Of a stretch of 64,000 nt of DNA, positions 19,608 to 29,398 are shown piece after piece (within the stretch, counting starts at the first letter, position 1; each line of letters starts with the position of its first letter). The DNA comes from CAMYMQ01 sp963730305. GTDB lineage: Bacteria > Pseudomonadota > Alphaproteobacteria > Bin65. Made by a program: the position numbers and the translations under genes. The stretch lies in contig CAVSRB010000004.1 of NCBI GenBank assembly GCA_963730305.1, forward strand, positions 372,001 through 436,000, written 5' to 3'. A model generated the notes under the pieces. That model had not been told where the DNA came from. It was given only the letters and a program-made list of their open reading frames with translations, and made no database searches.

Positions 19608-20402
19608 CTACTCGCCGGTGAAATCGGGGCGGCGCTTCTCGACGAAGGCGCTGATCCCCTCGGCGAAGTCGTGCTCGGTGGCGCTGCGCGCGAAGAATTC
19701 CGCCTCCATCCGCAGCTGGCTGTCGAGCCGGTTGTCGAGCGAGGCCTGCAGCAGCGCCTTGGTCCGGCCGTAGACCTTGGTCGGCCCGGATGCCAGCCGG
19801 CGCGCCAGTTTCTCGGTCTCGGCGGCGAGCTCGGCGGCCGGCACGACCCGGTTGACGACGCCGTAGTCGAGGGCGGTCTTGGCGTCGAAGCGGTCGCCGA
19901 GCAGCGCCAGCTCCATCGCCTTGCGCAGGCCGACCAGCCGCGGCAGCGCATAGGTCGAGCCGCCGTCGGGCGACGCGCCGATCAGGCTGTAGGCCAGGGT
20001 GAAGTAGGAATCATCGGCGGCGATCGCGAGGTCGCAGGTCATCGCCAGCGACAGGCCGAAACCCGCCGCCGCGCCGCGCACGCTGGCGATCACCGGCTTG
20101 GGCATGCGCCGGATCGCGACGATCAGGCCGTGGACGTTGTCGATGAAGCCTTCCATCCGCACCAGGTTCTCGGCCGCCGGCGCGTCGAGCATCGAGTGGA
20201 ACCACTTGAGGTCGCCGCCGGCCATGAAATGCTCGCCGCCCTGGATCACCACGGCCCGGACCGACTCGTCGTATTCGAGCGGCAGGACGGCGTCGCGCAG
20301 GGCGCCGGTCAGCTCGGCGTTGAGCGCGTTGAGCGCTTCGGGTCGGTTCATCGTGACCCAGGCGACGTGGTCGCGGATCTCGCACAGGACGGGTTCGCTC
20401 AT
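19608..20402 (-). CDS. enoyl-CoA hydratase/isomerase family protein
   Basis: 264-residue crotonase-fold enzyme. Oxyanion-hole residues are visible in GGEHFMAGGDLKWFHSML and SVRGAAAGFGLSLAMTCDLAIAA; the C-terminal trimerisation helix and ending AFVEKRRPDFTGE are typical. It sits 12 bases upstream of the SDR gene on the same strand. Likely acts on an acyl-CoA intermediate of the local catabolic pathway. Confidence 0.92.
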   Translation of the reverse strand: MSEPVLCEIRDHVAWVTMNRPEALNALNAELTGALRDAVLPLEYDESVRAVVIQGGEHFMAGGDLKWFHSMLDAPAAENLVRMEGFIDNVHGLIVAIRRMPKPVIASVRGAAAGFGLSLAMTCDLAIAADDSYFTLAYSLIGASPDGGSTYALPRLVGLRKAMELALLGDRFDAKTALDYGVVNRVVPAAELAAETEKLARRLASGPTKVYGRTKALLQASLDNRLDSQLRMEAEFFARSATEHDFAEGISAFVEKRRPDFTGE

Positions 20403-20444
20403 CGGGCTATCTCTTGCGGTGCGGGTGGGTGAACGGAAGCGGGG

Positions 20445-21329
20445 TCAGGGATTCTCGGCGAGGAACTGGGCGACGGCGGCGCCGATCTCGTCGGGCGAAT
20501 CCTCCTGGATGAAGTGGGCGCCGGCGACCGTGACCTCCTCCTGGTTGGCCCAGGTGCGGCAGAACGCGCGGGGGCGGCCGGTCAGGATCGAGCCCGGCTC
20601 GGCGTTGACGAACAGCTTGGGGATCGGGCTGTCCTTGAGCCAGCTCGAATAGGCATCGACGATCCGCGCCATGTCCTTGGGCTCGCCCTCGATCGGGATC
20701 TCGCGCGGCCAGGTCAGCATCGGCCGGCGGCTCTCGCCCGAGTGGCGCCACGGCGCGCGGTAGACGTCGTGCTCCTCCGGGGTCAGCTCGCGCAGGATCG
20801 CGTTGGGCAGGATGCCCTCGATGAACAGGTTGCGCTCGAGCACCAGCTCCTCGCCCTTGGGCGAGCGCATGCCCTGGAAGATGCCGCGCGCCGAATCCGG
20901 CCAGTCGTCCCAGTTCACCGTGCAGACGATCGTCTCCATGTAGGCGATCGCGCGGACCCGGTCGGGGTTGCGCCGGGCCCAGTAGAAGCCGAGCGCGCCG
21001 CCCCAGTCGTGGAAGACCAGCGCGACCTGGCCCTCGGGGATGACGGCGTCGAACCAGGCGTCGAGATAGCGGGCGTGGTCGCCGAAGCTGTAGTTGCCGT
21101 CCGGCGCCTTGCCCGACGCGCCCATCCCGATCAGGTCCGGCGCCAGGCAGCGCGCCTCGGGCGCGACGTAGGGGATGATGTTGCGCCACAGGTAGGAGGA
21201 GGTCGGGTTGCCGTGAAGGAAGACGACCGGCGCCCCCTCGCCGGTGTCGACGTAGCTCATGAAGGAGTCGAGCACCTCGACGCGCTGGCGCGGGTGCGGA
21301 TCGTCAGCCGAGATGCTGTCGTCGGCCAT
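20445..21329 (-). CDS. haloalkane dehalogenase (HLD-II type)
   Basis: 294-residue alpha/beta hydrolase closely resembling DhaA/LinB-type enzymes. The triad reads D108 in VFHDWGGALGF, E132 in AYMETIV and H272 in GAHFIQED. Halide-stabilising N41 (LHGNPTSSYLWRNIIPYV) and W109 are present. The cap/C-terminal block FIEGILPNAILRELTPEE and SSWLKDSPIPKLF follow the family. It hydrolyses carbon-halogen bonds to alcohols in the cytoplasm. As the first gene of the minus-strand cluster it may feed the SDR, hydratase and monooxygenase, but the natural substrate is unknown. Confidence 0.92.
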   Translation of the reverse strand: MADDSISADDPHPRQRVEVLDSFMSYVDTGEGAPVVFLHGNPTSSYLWRNIIPYVAPEARCLAPDLIGMGASGKAPDGNYSFGDHARYLDAWFDAVIPEGQVALVFHDWGGALGFYWARRNPDRVRAIAYMETIVCTVNWDDWPDSARGIFQGMRSPKGEELVLERNLFIEGILPNAILRELTPEEHDVYRAPWRHSGESRRPMLTWPREIPIEGEPKDMARIVDAYSSWLKDSPIPKLFVNAEPGSILTGRPRAFCRTWANQEEVTVAGAHFIQEDSPDEIGAAVAQFLAENP

Positions 21330-21466
21330 CGCGGGGGCCCTCGGGCTGGTGGGGCGGATGCGCGCACTATAACCGGTTGCCGACCGCGCGCCAGCGGCTC
21401 AGGTTGTCGGCTCGGCACTGGCGACGCGAGCGAATTGGCATCCCACCATCGGACCATGACCACACC

Positions 21467-22895
21467 GTGACGACCCGGCCTCCCACCCTCGTATGGTTCC
21501 GCCAGGACCTGCGCCTGGACGACAACCCGGCGCTGGCCGCGGCCGCCGCCGACGGGCCGGTGCTGCCGGTCTACATCCTCGACGAGACGACGCCGGGGCC
21601 GATGGGCGCCCGGCGGGGCGAGCCGCTGGTGGCTGCACCACAGTCTCGCCGCGCTGGGGGCGGAGCTGGCGGCGCGCGGGCTGCCGCTGGTGCTGCGTCG
21701 GGGCGACCCGGCGACGATCCTGCCCGCGCTGGCGCGCGAGGTCGGCGCGGGGTCGGTGGTCTGGAACCGCTGCTACGAGCCTTATGCGATTGCCCGCGAC
21801 ACGGCGTTGAAGGCCGCGCTGACGGCGGCGGGCGTGACCGTGCGCAGCTTCAACGCATCGCTGCTGTGGGAGCCGTGGACGATCGAGACCAAGACCGGCC
21901 GGCCCTACCGGGTGTTCACGCCCTATTACAAGGCGTGCCTCGCGCAGTCGGTAACCGCGCCGACGGACCCGCCGTCCGATCTGCGCGGCCCGGCCGAGGT
22001 AACGGACTCCGAATCGCTCGATTCCTGGGGCCTGCTGCCGACCACGCCCGACTGGGCCGGCGGCCTGCGCGGGAGCTGGACGCCCGGGGAGGCGGGGGCA
22101 CGCGATTCGGCGCGCGAATTCCTGGATACGGCACAGTATGGTTACCGCGACGGGCGGGACGAATTGGCGGAAAACGGGACGTCGCGCCTGTCGCCGCACC
22201 TTCATTTCGGCGAGATCGGCCCGCGCCGGCTGTGGCACGGCATCGACCACGAGTCGCCCGGCGGCGCGGCCTTCGCCCGCGAGCTGGTGTGGCGCGAGTT
22301 CAGCCATCACCTGCTCTATCACCAGCCCGACCTGCCCGACGCGCCGATGCAGCCCGCCTTCGCCGGCTTCCCGTGGCGCGACGACCCCGACGGGCTGGCG
22401 GCGTGGCAACAGGGCCGGACCGGCTATCCCCTGGTCGACGCCGGGATGCGGCAATTGTGGGCGACCGGCTGGATGCACAACCGGGCGCGCATGGTCGCCG
22501 CCTCCTTCCTGGTCAAGCACCTGCTGATCCCGTGGCAGGCGGGGGCGGCCTGGTTCTGGGACACGCTGGTCGACGCCGACCTGGCCAACAATTCGGTGTC
22601 GTGGCAGTGGGTCGCCGGCTGCGGCGCCGACGCCGCGCCCTATTTCCGCATCTTCAACCCGGTGGCCCAGAGCCGGAAGTTCGACCCGGCCGGCGGCTAC
22701 ATCCGCGCCCACGTCCCCGAGCTCGCCGCCCTGCCCGACAAGCACATCCATGCGCCCTGGGAGGCGCCGGCCGACACCCTCGCCGCCGCGGGCGTGCGCC
22801 TGGGCGAGACCTATCCCGCGCCGATCGTCGACCACGGCCTGGCGCGGCGGCGAGCGCTGGACGCCTTCGCCCGGATGCGCGGCGAGCCGCACTGA
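21467..22895 (+). pseudogene. phrB: deoxyribodipyrimidine photolyase, one frameshift
   Basis: Class I cryptochrome/photolyase that repairs UV dimers with FAD. It starts at GTG 21467 (TLVWFRQDLRLDDNPAL). Near 21613, in a GCCCGGCGGGG run, the frame changes; removing one C gives the expected GGASRWWLHHSLAALG. The remainder is intact: TRLSPHLHFGEI-type core (TSRLSPHLHFG), WREFSHHLLY, GYPLVDAGMRQLWATGWMHNR, NNSVSWQWVAG and FRIFNPVAQSRKFDP. All FAD-domain motifs survive, so a sequencing indel is more likely than a dead gene. Confidence 0.85.
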
Positions 22896-22916
22896 CCCGG
22901 CCAAGACGACGTCAAG

Positions 22917-22953
22917 ACTCGATCAAGAAAAAGGGGATTTTTTGCTGTCGAGT
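22917..22953 (+). terminator. candidate terminator hairpin
   Basis: Outer arms ACTCGA and TCGAGT enclose an inner A5/T6 stem with a GGGGA loop, just after the photolyase stop and before the SPOR-lipoprotein promoter. Confidence 0.5.
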
Positions 22954-23019
22954 CGATAATAGATGAACGCGATATTCAGCATTTCTCTTCAAATTCGGCC
23001 AAATTTTCATTTGTAACCT

Positions 23020-23048
23020 TTGCCACGGCCCCTTAAGCAAGATATAGT
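23020..23048 (+). promoter_or_regulatory. sigma-70-like promoter
   Basis: TTGCCA (23020-23025), a 17-base spacer and TATAGT (23043-23048), about 60 bases before the lipoprotein start and in a locally AT-rich stretch. Confidence 0.6.
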
Positions 23049-23107
23049 AAAACGTCGTGGTAAAGACCCCAGATTATGCGCGCTGCCGCGTGACGCGAGA
23101 GCCTTCG

Positions 23108-24856
23108 ATGGTCAAAGCCGTCTCCCGCCGCCTCGTCCGCCCGTCCCGGGCGGCGCTCGTCCTGCTGGTCGCGGGCGGCGCCGTCGCCGGCTGCGGCGAC
23201 AACCGGCCGTTCAGCCGCAACAACACCGCCTCGGACGCCACCAAGCTGGCCGTGCCGAGCACGCTGACCCCACCGGTCCAGGTCGGCCGCATCGACGGCG
23301 CGCCGGCCGCCTGGCACATGAACGAGAAGGTCGCCGAGGCGCTGCGCCAGCGCGACATCCCGTCGGGCACCGCCAAGCAGGGCCAGACCGGCTACGTCCT
23401 GCGCGGCGAGGTGCGCCAGACCAACCAGACCGCCGAGAGCAGCCAGGTCAACGTCGTCTGGAAGCTGTACGACAACAAGGGCAACAAGGTCGGCGAGGTG
23501 ACCCAGGTCGCCGCCATTCCCCGCGGCGCGATGCGCAAGACCAACGACGACCTGCTCGAGGCGATCGCCGACGCCGCGGCGGAGAGCATCTCGCCGATCG
23601 TGCCCAGCACCCGGATCGACGTCGCCGACAACGTCACCACCGGCGAGCCCGACGACAAGAAGGCGGCCCGGGCGGCGAAGGACAAGGTGACGGCGCTGGG
23701 CCGCCAGAAGCCGACCAACTCCGGCATCGCCCGCAACTTCAAGGCCCATGTCAACGGCGACAAGACGCCCAAGGCCACCGCGCTCACGCTGCCGCGGCCG
23801 CTGGCCAAGCGCGACGATGACGCCAAGCGCGCCACGGCGATCGGCCGCCTCGACGACGGCAACAGCGTGCTGTCGCGCAACCTGGCCAAGGGCATCAACC
23901 CCGCCGCCGGCGACGACACCAAGACCAAGCGCCGCAAAGTCGACGCGCGGCCGCCGGAGCTGTCCGATCCGAAGCGGGCCGAGCCCAAGATCGCCTTCCG
24001 CGAGCGGCCCAGGCCGGTCAAGCTCCACAAGGTCGACGGCACCCAGGTCGCGACCGCGCCGAAGACCAAGGCCGAGCCGACCAAGCGGCCGCCGCACGTG
24101 GTGACGGAGTTCTACCCGAACGCCTCCAAGGCGCGCCGCCAGGCGACCGCCCCGACCCCGGTCAAGCGGGTGACCATCGCCAGCACGCCCGCGCCGAAGG
24201 CGTCGCCGCCCGCGCGCAAGAAGGTCGCCGCCATCGCGCCCTCGACCCGGTCGACGACCGTCGATATCCCGCCGCCGCCCAAGAAGATGGTCAAGAAGGT
24301 GGCCAAGAGGACGGTCAAGAAGGCGGTCGAGCCCGCACCCAAGCAGGTCGCCGCCACCCCGCCGGCCCGCACCGCCGGCAAGTTCGTGTTCTGGGTCCAG
24401 GTCGGGTCCTACCGCACCGCGACCCTGAGCGCCGCCAAGTGGACCGAGACCCGCGACCGGGCGCCGGCGCTGCTGGGCAACGTCGCCCACCGGATACACC
24501 GGGCGCGCGTCGGCGACCGCGGCATCTGGCACCGCATCCAGGTCGGCCCCTACGCGACCAAGAGCCTCGCGCTGGAGAAGTGCCGCCAGCTCAAGGCGGC
24601 GCAGGTCGACTGCTTCATCCTGCCCGAGCGTTCCGGCCCCGGCCTCAACCCGATCAGCCAGGCGCCGCTGCGCACGCCCCGGGTGACGGTGGTGACGAAC
24701 GACACCGACAGCATCGCGGCCGTGCCCCGGCGCGTGCATCGGTCGGTGGCCAAGGCGGCGCCCCGACGCCACACGCGGCGCTATCGCCGCACCGGCCGGC
24801 ACGCCGACGACTTCCCGCTGACCACGGCCCCCGGCCTGCCCGGCGTCATTCCCTGA
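23108..24856 (+). CDS. SPOR-domain lipoprotein
   Basis: 582 residues. A lipoprotein signal (residues 1-28, LVLLVAGGAVAGC, lipobox VAGC) is followed by a folded N-terminal domain (about 45-190) with VLRGEVRQTNQT and SSQVNVVWKLYDNKGNKVGEV. A long basic, Pro/Lys/Ala-rich linker follows (about 200-430). A SPOR domain spans about 440-520 (FWVQVGSYRT, WHRIQVGPYATKSLALEKCRQLK), expected to bind denuded septal peptidoglycan. A basic tail ends the protein. It starts at the ATG giving the lipobox. Probably a periplasmic cell-wall or division factor; partners unknown. Confidence 0.85.
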   Translation: MVKAVSRRLVRPSRAALVLLVAGGAVAGCGDNRPFSRNNTASDATKLAVPSTLTPPVQVGRIDGAPAAWHMNEKVAEALRQRDIPSGTAKQGQTGYVLRGEVRQTNQTAESSQVNVVWKLYDNKGNKVGEVTQVAAIPRGAMRKTNDDLLEAIADAAAESISPIVPSTRIDVADNVTTGEPDDKKAARAAKDKVTALGRQKPTNSGIARNFKAHVNGDKTPKATALTLPRPLAKRDDDAKRATAIGRLDDGNSVLSRNLAKGINPAAGDDTKTKRRKVDARPPELSDPKRAEPKIAFRERPRPVKLHKVDGTQVATAPKTKAEPTKRPPHVVTEFYPNASKARRQATAPTPVKRVTIASTPAPKASPPARKKVAAIAPSTRSTTVDIPPPPKKMVKKVAKRTVKKAVEPAPKQVAATPPARTAGKFVFWVQVGSYRTATLSAAKWTETRDRAPALLGNVAHRIHRARVGDRGIWHRIQVGPYATKSLALEKCRQLKAAQVDCFILPERSGPGLNPISQAPLRTPRVTVVTNDTDSIAAVPRRVHRSVAKAAPRRHTRRYRRTGRHADDFPLTTAPGLPGVIP

Positions 24857-24962
24857 TCGCCCGCCGCGCGGCCGATTTGCCGCCGGACCTGACAAAGCCG
24901 ATTGACAGCCGTCGCCCGGCTGTCCTTGCATGCCCCGGCAATCGAGAGCAGGGGGTGAGCCG

Positions 24963-25379
24963 ATGGTCGCATACTGGTTGGTCAAGTCGGAACCGGGCGC
25001 CTGGTCGTGGGACGACCACGTCAAGAAGGGCGTCGAACACTGGGACGGCGTCCGCAACTACCAGGCGGCCAACAACATGAAGGCGATGAAGGTCGGCGAC
25101 CGCGCCTTCTTCTATCACTCGGTCAACGAGAAGGCCGTCGTCGGCACGCTCGAGGTGGTCAAGGAGGCCTACCCCGACCCGACCGACGCGTCGGGCCGCT
25201 TCGTCATGGTCGACTTCAAGGCGCTGGAGCCGGTCGAGCGGCCGGTCACCCTGGCCGAGATCAAGACCGAGCCGGGGCTGGAGGAGATCGCGCTGGTCCG
25301 CCAATCGCGCCTGTCGGTGATGCCGCTGACCGAAAAGGAATGGAAGATCATCATCGACATGTCGAAGCGGCCGGCATAG
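24963..25379 (+). CDS. EVE domain-containing protein
   Basis: 138-residue stand-alone EVE (PUA-like) protein. AYWLVKSEPGAWSWDDH at the start, WDGVRNYQAANNMKAMKVGDRAFFYHS and the ending SRLSVMPLTEKEWKII are diagnostic. EVE/YTH-like folds bind modified bases; bacterial single-domain members are implicated in recognition of modified nucleic acid. The start at 24963 follows GGGGGTGAG. No restriction or defence gene is adjacent. Confidence 0.92.
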   Translation: MVAYWLVKSEPGAWSWDDHVKKGVEHWDGVRNYQAANNMKAMKVGDRAFFYHSVNEKAVVGTLEVVKEAYPDPTDASGRFVMVDFKALEPVERPVTLAEIKTEPGLEEIALVRQSRLSVMPLTEKEWKIIIDMSKRPA

Positions 25380-25803
25380 CCGCGGCTTCTTGCGGCGTTA
25401 CGCCCATTATTTGGCCGTTCTTGTGAATATAGTGTTCGCAAGAGGTGCGGTTATTACCTGAATTGTACTTAGATAAAATTACTTGTTTTTATTTATTGCT
25501 CTAAGATATTTAGTTTATTACTTATTTAATCAAGACATGTAGACACGTTCTTCTTGATCTCTTGGGATGCGCCCCTATATCCTTGTTCGAAACCGGCGCA
25601 CCGCCTGACGCCCTCCACGGGCCACGCCCCGAACCACGGGGCGACGGTAGTGCCGCGCCGCTCGGCGCGGCCGGCGCCTCGACAAGAACGGACCCCCAAC
25701 GGGTCCTCCAGGGATGGCGACGCCCGTGAGGTCCGAGACAGCAATGTCATCGGCCGATGCCGGGCGTTTCCCGACGGACAGACAAGGCACAAGAGACAGG
25801 AAT
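25380..25803 (+). promoter_or_regulatory. AT-rich region plus hairpin-rich leader of NAGGN operon
   Basis: 25405-25550 is strikingly AT-rich for this genome and probably holds the promoter. The next roughly 240 bases up to the first gene are GC-rich with three perfect hairpins: CGCCCCG/CGGGGCG (25625-25643), GCCGCGCC/GGCGCGGC (25652-25671) and GGACCC/GGGTCC (25690-25706). This could be a long structured 5' leader or an upstream terminator set; no known riboswitch class was recognised. Confidence 0.45.
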
Positions 25804-27576
25804 ATGTGTGGGATCGCCGGTGAAATTCGTTCCGACGGCCAGGCGGCGTCCGTGTCCGCGGTGTCGGCAATGGCCGACGTGCTCGCGCCGCGCGGGCCGG
25901 ACGGGTCGGGCGTCTACGCCCAGGGACCGCGCGCCTTCGGCCACCGCCGGCTGAAGATCATCGACCTCTCGGACCACGCCCAGCAGCCGATGGTCGACAG
26001 CGCGCTGGGCCTCGGCATCGTCTTCAACGGCTGCATCTACAACTACCCGGAGCTGCGCGAGGCGCTGATCGCCAAGGGCTACGCCTTCTTCTCCCACGGC
26101 GACACCGAGGTGGTGCTCAAGGCCTACCACGCCTGGGGCGAGGACTGCGTCGACCATTTCCACGGCATGTTCGCCTTCGCGATCTGGGAGCGCGACACGG
26201 GCCGGGTCACGCTGGCCCGCGACCGGCTCGGCATCAAGCCGCTCTATTACGCCGAGACGCCGGGCGTGTTCCGCTTCGCCTCGACCCTGCCGGCCCTTGC
26301 GGCCGCCGGCGGCATCGACACCTCGATCGATCCGGTCGCGCTCCACCACTACATGAGCTTCCACGCCGTCGTGCCGGCGCCGCACACCATCCTCAAGGGC
26401 GTGCGCAAGCTGCCGCCGGCGACGATGATGACGATCGAGCCGGACGGCCGCCGCAAGACGCGCGAATACTGGAAACTGGAATTCGGCCCGCGCAACGGCG
26501 ACGCGACGCGGAGCGAGGACGAGTGGCGCGAGATCGTGCTCGAGTCGCTGCGCACCGCGGTCAAGCGCCGGCTGGTCGCCGACGTGCCGGTCGGCGTGCT
26601 GCTCTCGGGCGGACTCGATTCGAGCCTGGTCGTCGGGCTCCTCGCCGAGGCGGGGCAGCACGGCCTCAAGACCTTCTCGATCGGCTTCGAGACGGTCGGC
26701 GACGAGGCCGGCGACGAGTTCAAGTATTCCGACATCGTCGCCAAGCATTTCGACACCGACCACACCAAGATCTTCGTCGATTCGAGCCGCGCGCTGCCCG
26801 AGCTCGACAAGTGCGTCGCCGCGATGTCCGAGCCGATGGTCAGCCACGACAACATCGGCTTCTACCTGCTGTCCGAGGAGGTCGCCAAGCACGTCAAGGT
26901 GGTCCAGAGCGGGCAGGGGGCCGACGAGGTCTTCGCCGGCTACCACTGGTACCCGCCGATGCTCGACAGCACCGACCCGGTCGGCGACTACGCCAGCGTG
27001 TTCTTCGACCGCGACTACGACGAGTACCGCCAGGCGGTCGACCCGGCGATGGCCGACGGCGACCACGCCCGCCACTATGTCGAGGAAGCCTTCGCCGCGC
27101 CCGGCGCCGAGCGGCCGATCGACAAGGCGCTGCGGCTCGACACCACCATCATGCTGGTCGACGACCCGGTCAAGCGGGTCGACAACATGACCATGGCCTG
27201 GGGCCTGGAGGCCCGCGTGCCGTTCCTCGACCACGAGCTGGTCGAGGTCGCCGCGCGGGTGCCGGCCGAGCTCAAGGTCAAGGGCGACGGCAAGGACGTG
27301 CTCAAGGAAGCCGGCCGCCAGGTGATCCCGCACGACGTGATCGACCGGCCCAAGGGCTACTTCCCGGTGCCGGCGCTGAAATACCTGCGCGGCCCGTTCC
27401 TCGACCGGGTGCGGGACCTGCTGTCCCAGCCGGCGGCGCGGAACCGCGGCATCTTCAATCCCACCTATGTCGACCGCCTGCTGCAGGACCCGGAGGGCAA
27501 CATCACGCCGCTCCGCGGCTCGAAGCTGTGGCAGGTCGCGCTGCTCGAATACTGGTTGCAGAGCCATGAGCTATAG
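25804..27576 (+). CDS. asnO: N-acetylglutaminylglutamine amidotransferase (AsnB-like)
   Basis: 590 residues. N-terminal class II amidotransferase domain starts MCGIAGEIRS (Cys2 nucleophile; this decides the start) and includes FNGCIYNYPELRE and SHGDTEVVLKAYHAWG. The C-terminal synthetase domain has the PP-loop LLSGGLDSSLVVGLL, SGQGADEVFAGYHWYPP and NMTMAWGLEARVPFLDHEL. The gene order asnO-ngg-M42 matches the operon that makes the osmolyte NAGGN, where this enzyme forms the terminal amide. Its end overlaps ngg by 11 bases. Confidence 0.94.
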   Translation: MCGIAGEIRSDGQAASVSAVSAMADVLAPRGPDGSGVYAQGPRAFGHRRLKIIDLSDHAQQPMVDSALGLGIVFNGCIYNYPELREALIAKGYAFFSHGDTEVVLKAYHAWGEDCVDHFHGMFAFAIWERDTGRVTLARDRLGIKPLYYAETPGVFRFASTLPALAAAGGIDTSIDPVALHHYMSFHAVVPAPHTILKGVRKLPPATMMTIEPDGRRKTREYWKLEFGPRNGDATRSEDEWREIVLESLRTAVKRRLVADVPVGVLLSGGLDSSLVVGLLAEAGQHGLKTFSIGFETVGDEAGDEFKYSDIVAKHFDTDHTKIFVDSSRALPELDKCVAAMSEPMVSHDNIGFYLLSEEVAKHVKVVQSGQGADEVFAGYHWYPPMLDSTDPVGDYASVFFDRDYDEYRQAVDPAMADGDHARHYVEEAFAAPGAERPIDKALRLDTTIMLVDDPVKRVDNMTMAWGLEARVPFLDHELVEVAARVPAELKVKGDGKDVLKEAGRQVIPHDVIDRPKGYFPVPALKYLRGPFLDRVRDLLSQPAARNRGIFNPTYVDRLLQDPEGNITPLRGSKLWQVALLEYWLQSHEL

Positions 27577-29321
27577 CTCCGCGTCCCGCCGCCACGGCAT
27601 CCGCCGCCGGGCCCAGCCGGCGCCGCTGACCACGCGCAACTGGGCGCCGGCCTCGCCGGAGCTGATCGACACCCAGGGCCAGCGCAACGTCGTCGTCGAC
27701 TGCGGCTGGGGCCGGCTGATCTTCGGCCACACCTTCGCGGCCAACGAGGACATCGTCGCCGAGCTCAAGCACGAGGAGCCCGACCGGCGCGACATCGCCA
27801 TGTACCTGCGCGATCCGCACGTCGTCCTGTCGCTGGCGCCGCAGGACCTGTTCCTCGACCCCTCGCACACCTTCCGCCTGTCGCTCGACCAGTACCGGCC
27901 GGCCCGGCGGCAGAACAAGGGCTTCTTCATCCGCCAGCTGACCGGCGGCCACGACCCGGAGCAGGTCAACCGCATTCTCGGCGCGCGGGGCATGGTGCCG
28001 ATCGCACCCAGCTTCCTGCACCGACACCGGATGTCGCGGACGCTGACCTTCCTGGTCGCCGAGGACGAGAACACCGGCTCGGTGATCGGCATCGTCATGG
28101 GCGTCGACCACAAGCGGGCGTTCGGCGACGCGGAGGGCGGGTCGAGCCTGTGGTCGCTGGCCGTCGACCCCCAGGCCCCGGCGTCGGGCGTCGGCGAGGC
28201 GCTGGTGCGCCAGCTCGCCGAGAGCTACCTCGCGCGCAACCGGGCGTTCATGGACCTGTCGGTCATGCACGACAACACCCAGGCGATCGCGCTGTACGAG
28301 AAGCTCGGCTTCCGCCGGGTGCCGGTGTTCACGATCAAGGGCAAGAACTCGATCAACGAGAAGCTGTTCACCGGCCCGCAGGTCAAGACCGGCCTCAACC
28401 CCTATGCCCAGCTCATCGTCGACGAGGCGCGGCGGCGCGGCATCCACGTCTCGGTGCTCGACGCCGAGAACGGCTATTTCGCGCTGACCTACGGCGGCCG
28501 CCGCATCGTCTGCCGCGAGTCGCTGTCGGAGCTGACCACCGCGGTGGCGATGAGCCGCTGCGACGACAAGGCGGTGACCCGGCGCGCTGGTCAGCGAGGC
28601 CGGCCTGTCGGTGCCGGCGCAGAAGATCATCGACACCGACGACGCGGCCAAGGCCTTCCTCAAGGCCCACGGCCGGGTCGTGGTCAAGCCGGCGCGCGGC
28701 GAGCAGGGCGCGGGCATCTCGGTCGACCTGGACACATGGCGCGACGTCAAGAAGGCGCTCAAGCTCGCGCGCCAGCACGCCGACAAGGTGCTGATGGAGG
28801 AGTTCGTCGAGGGCGACGACCTGCGCATCATCGTGATCGACTACAAGGTCGTCGCCGCGGCGATCCGCCGGCCGGCCCGGATCGTCGGCAACGGCCGCGA
28901 CACCGTCGCGCGGCTGATCGAGAAGCAGAGCCGCCGGCGCAGCGCGGCGACCGGCGGCGAGAGCAGGATCCCGATGGACGCCGAGACCGAACGCTGCATC
29001 AAGGCGGCCGGCTACGGCTTCGACGACGTGCCGGAGGAGGGCGAGGCGATCACCGTGCGCAAGACCGCCAACCTGCACACCGGCGGCACCATCCACGACG
29101 TCACCGACCGGCTGCATCCGCGCCTGATCGACGCCGCCGTGCGCGGCGCCCAGGCGCTCGACATCCCGGTGGTCGGCTTCGACTTCCTGGTCCCCGACAT
29201 CACCGGGCCCGACTATGTCATCATCGAGGCCAACGAGCGGCCGGGGCTGGCCAACCACGAGCCCCAGCCGACCGCCGAGCGCTTCGTCGATCTGTTGTTC
29301 CCGCAGACGATCGTACGCTGA
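27566..29321 (+). pseudogene. ngg: N-acetylglutaminylglutamine synthetase, one frameshift
   Basis: Two-domain enzyme: N-terminal GNAT-type acetyltransferase (about 100-270, with SLWSLAVDPQAPASGVGEAL and ALYEKLGFRRVPVF) and C-terminal ATP-grasp ligase (AFLKAHGRVVVKPARGEQGAG, VLMEEFVEGDDLRII, IIEANERPGLANHEPQ). It acetylates glutamine and joins the dipeptide in osmolyte synthesis. The frame changes near 28580 within ACCCGGCGCGCTG; a two-base CG loss or one-base gain restores TRRALVSEAGLSVPAQKII. Both domains are otherwise complete, so sequence error is suspected. Confidence 0.88.
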
Positions 29322-29398
29322 CGCGCGGCGACGCCCCGCGCCCGACGAGAGACGACACCGACCGGAAACGCCGACCAGAGACAACGCCAACAGGGCCC

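Noticed and set aside
25625..25706. Known riboswitch class (for example guanidine or glutamine) upstream of the NAGGN operon
   Set aside because: Hairpins are clear but I could not match any conserved core of a known class.
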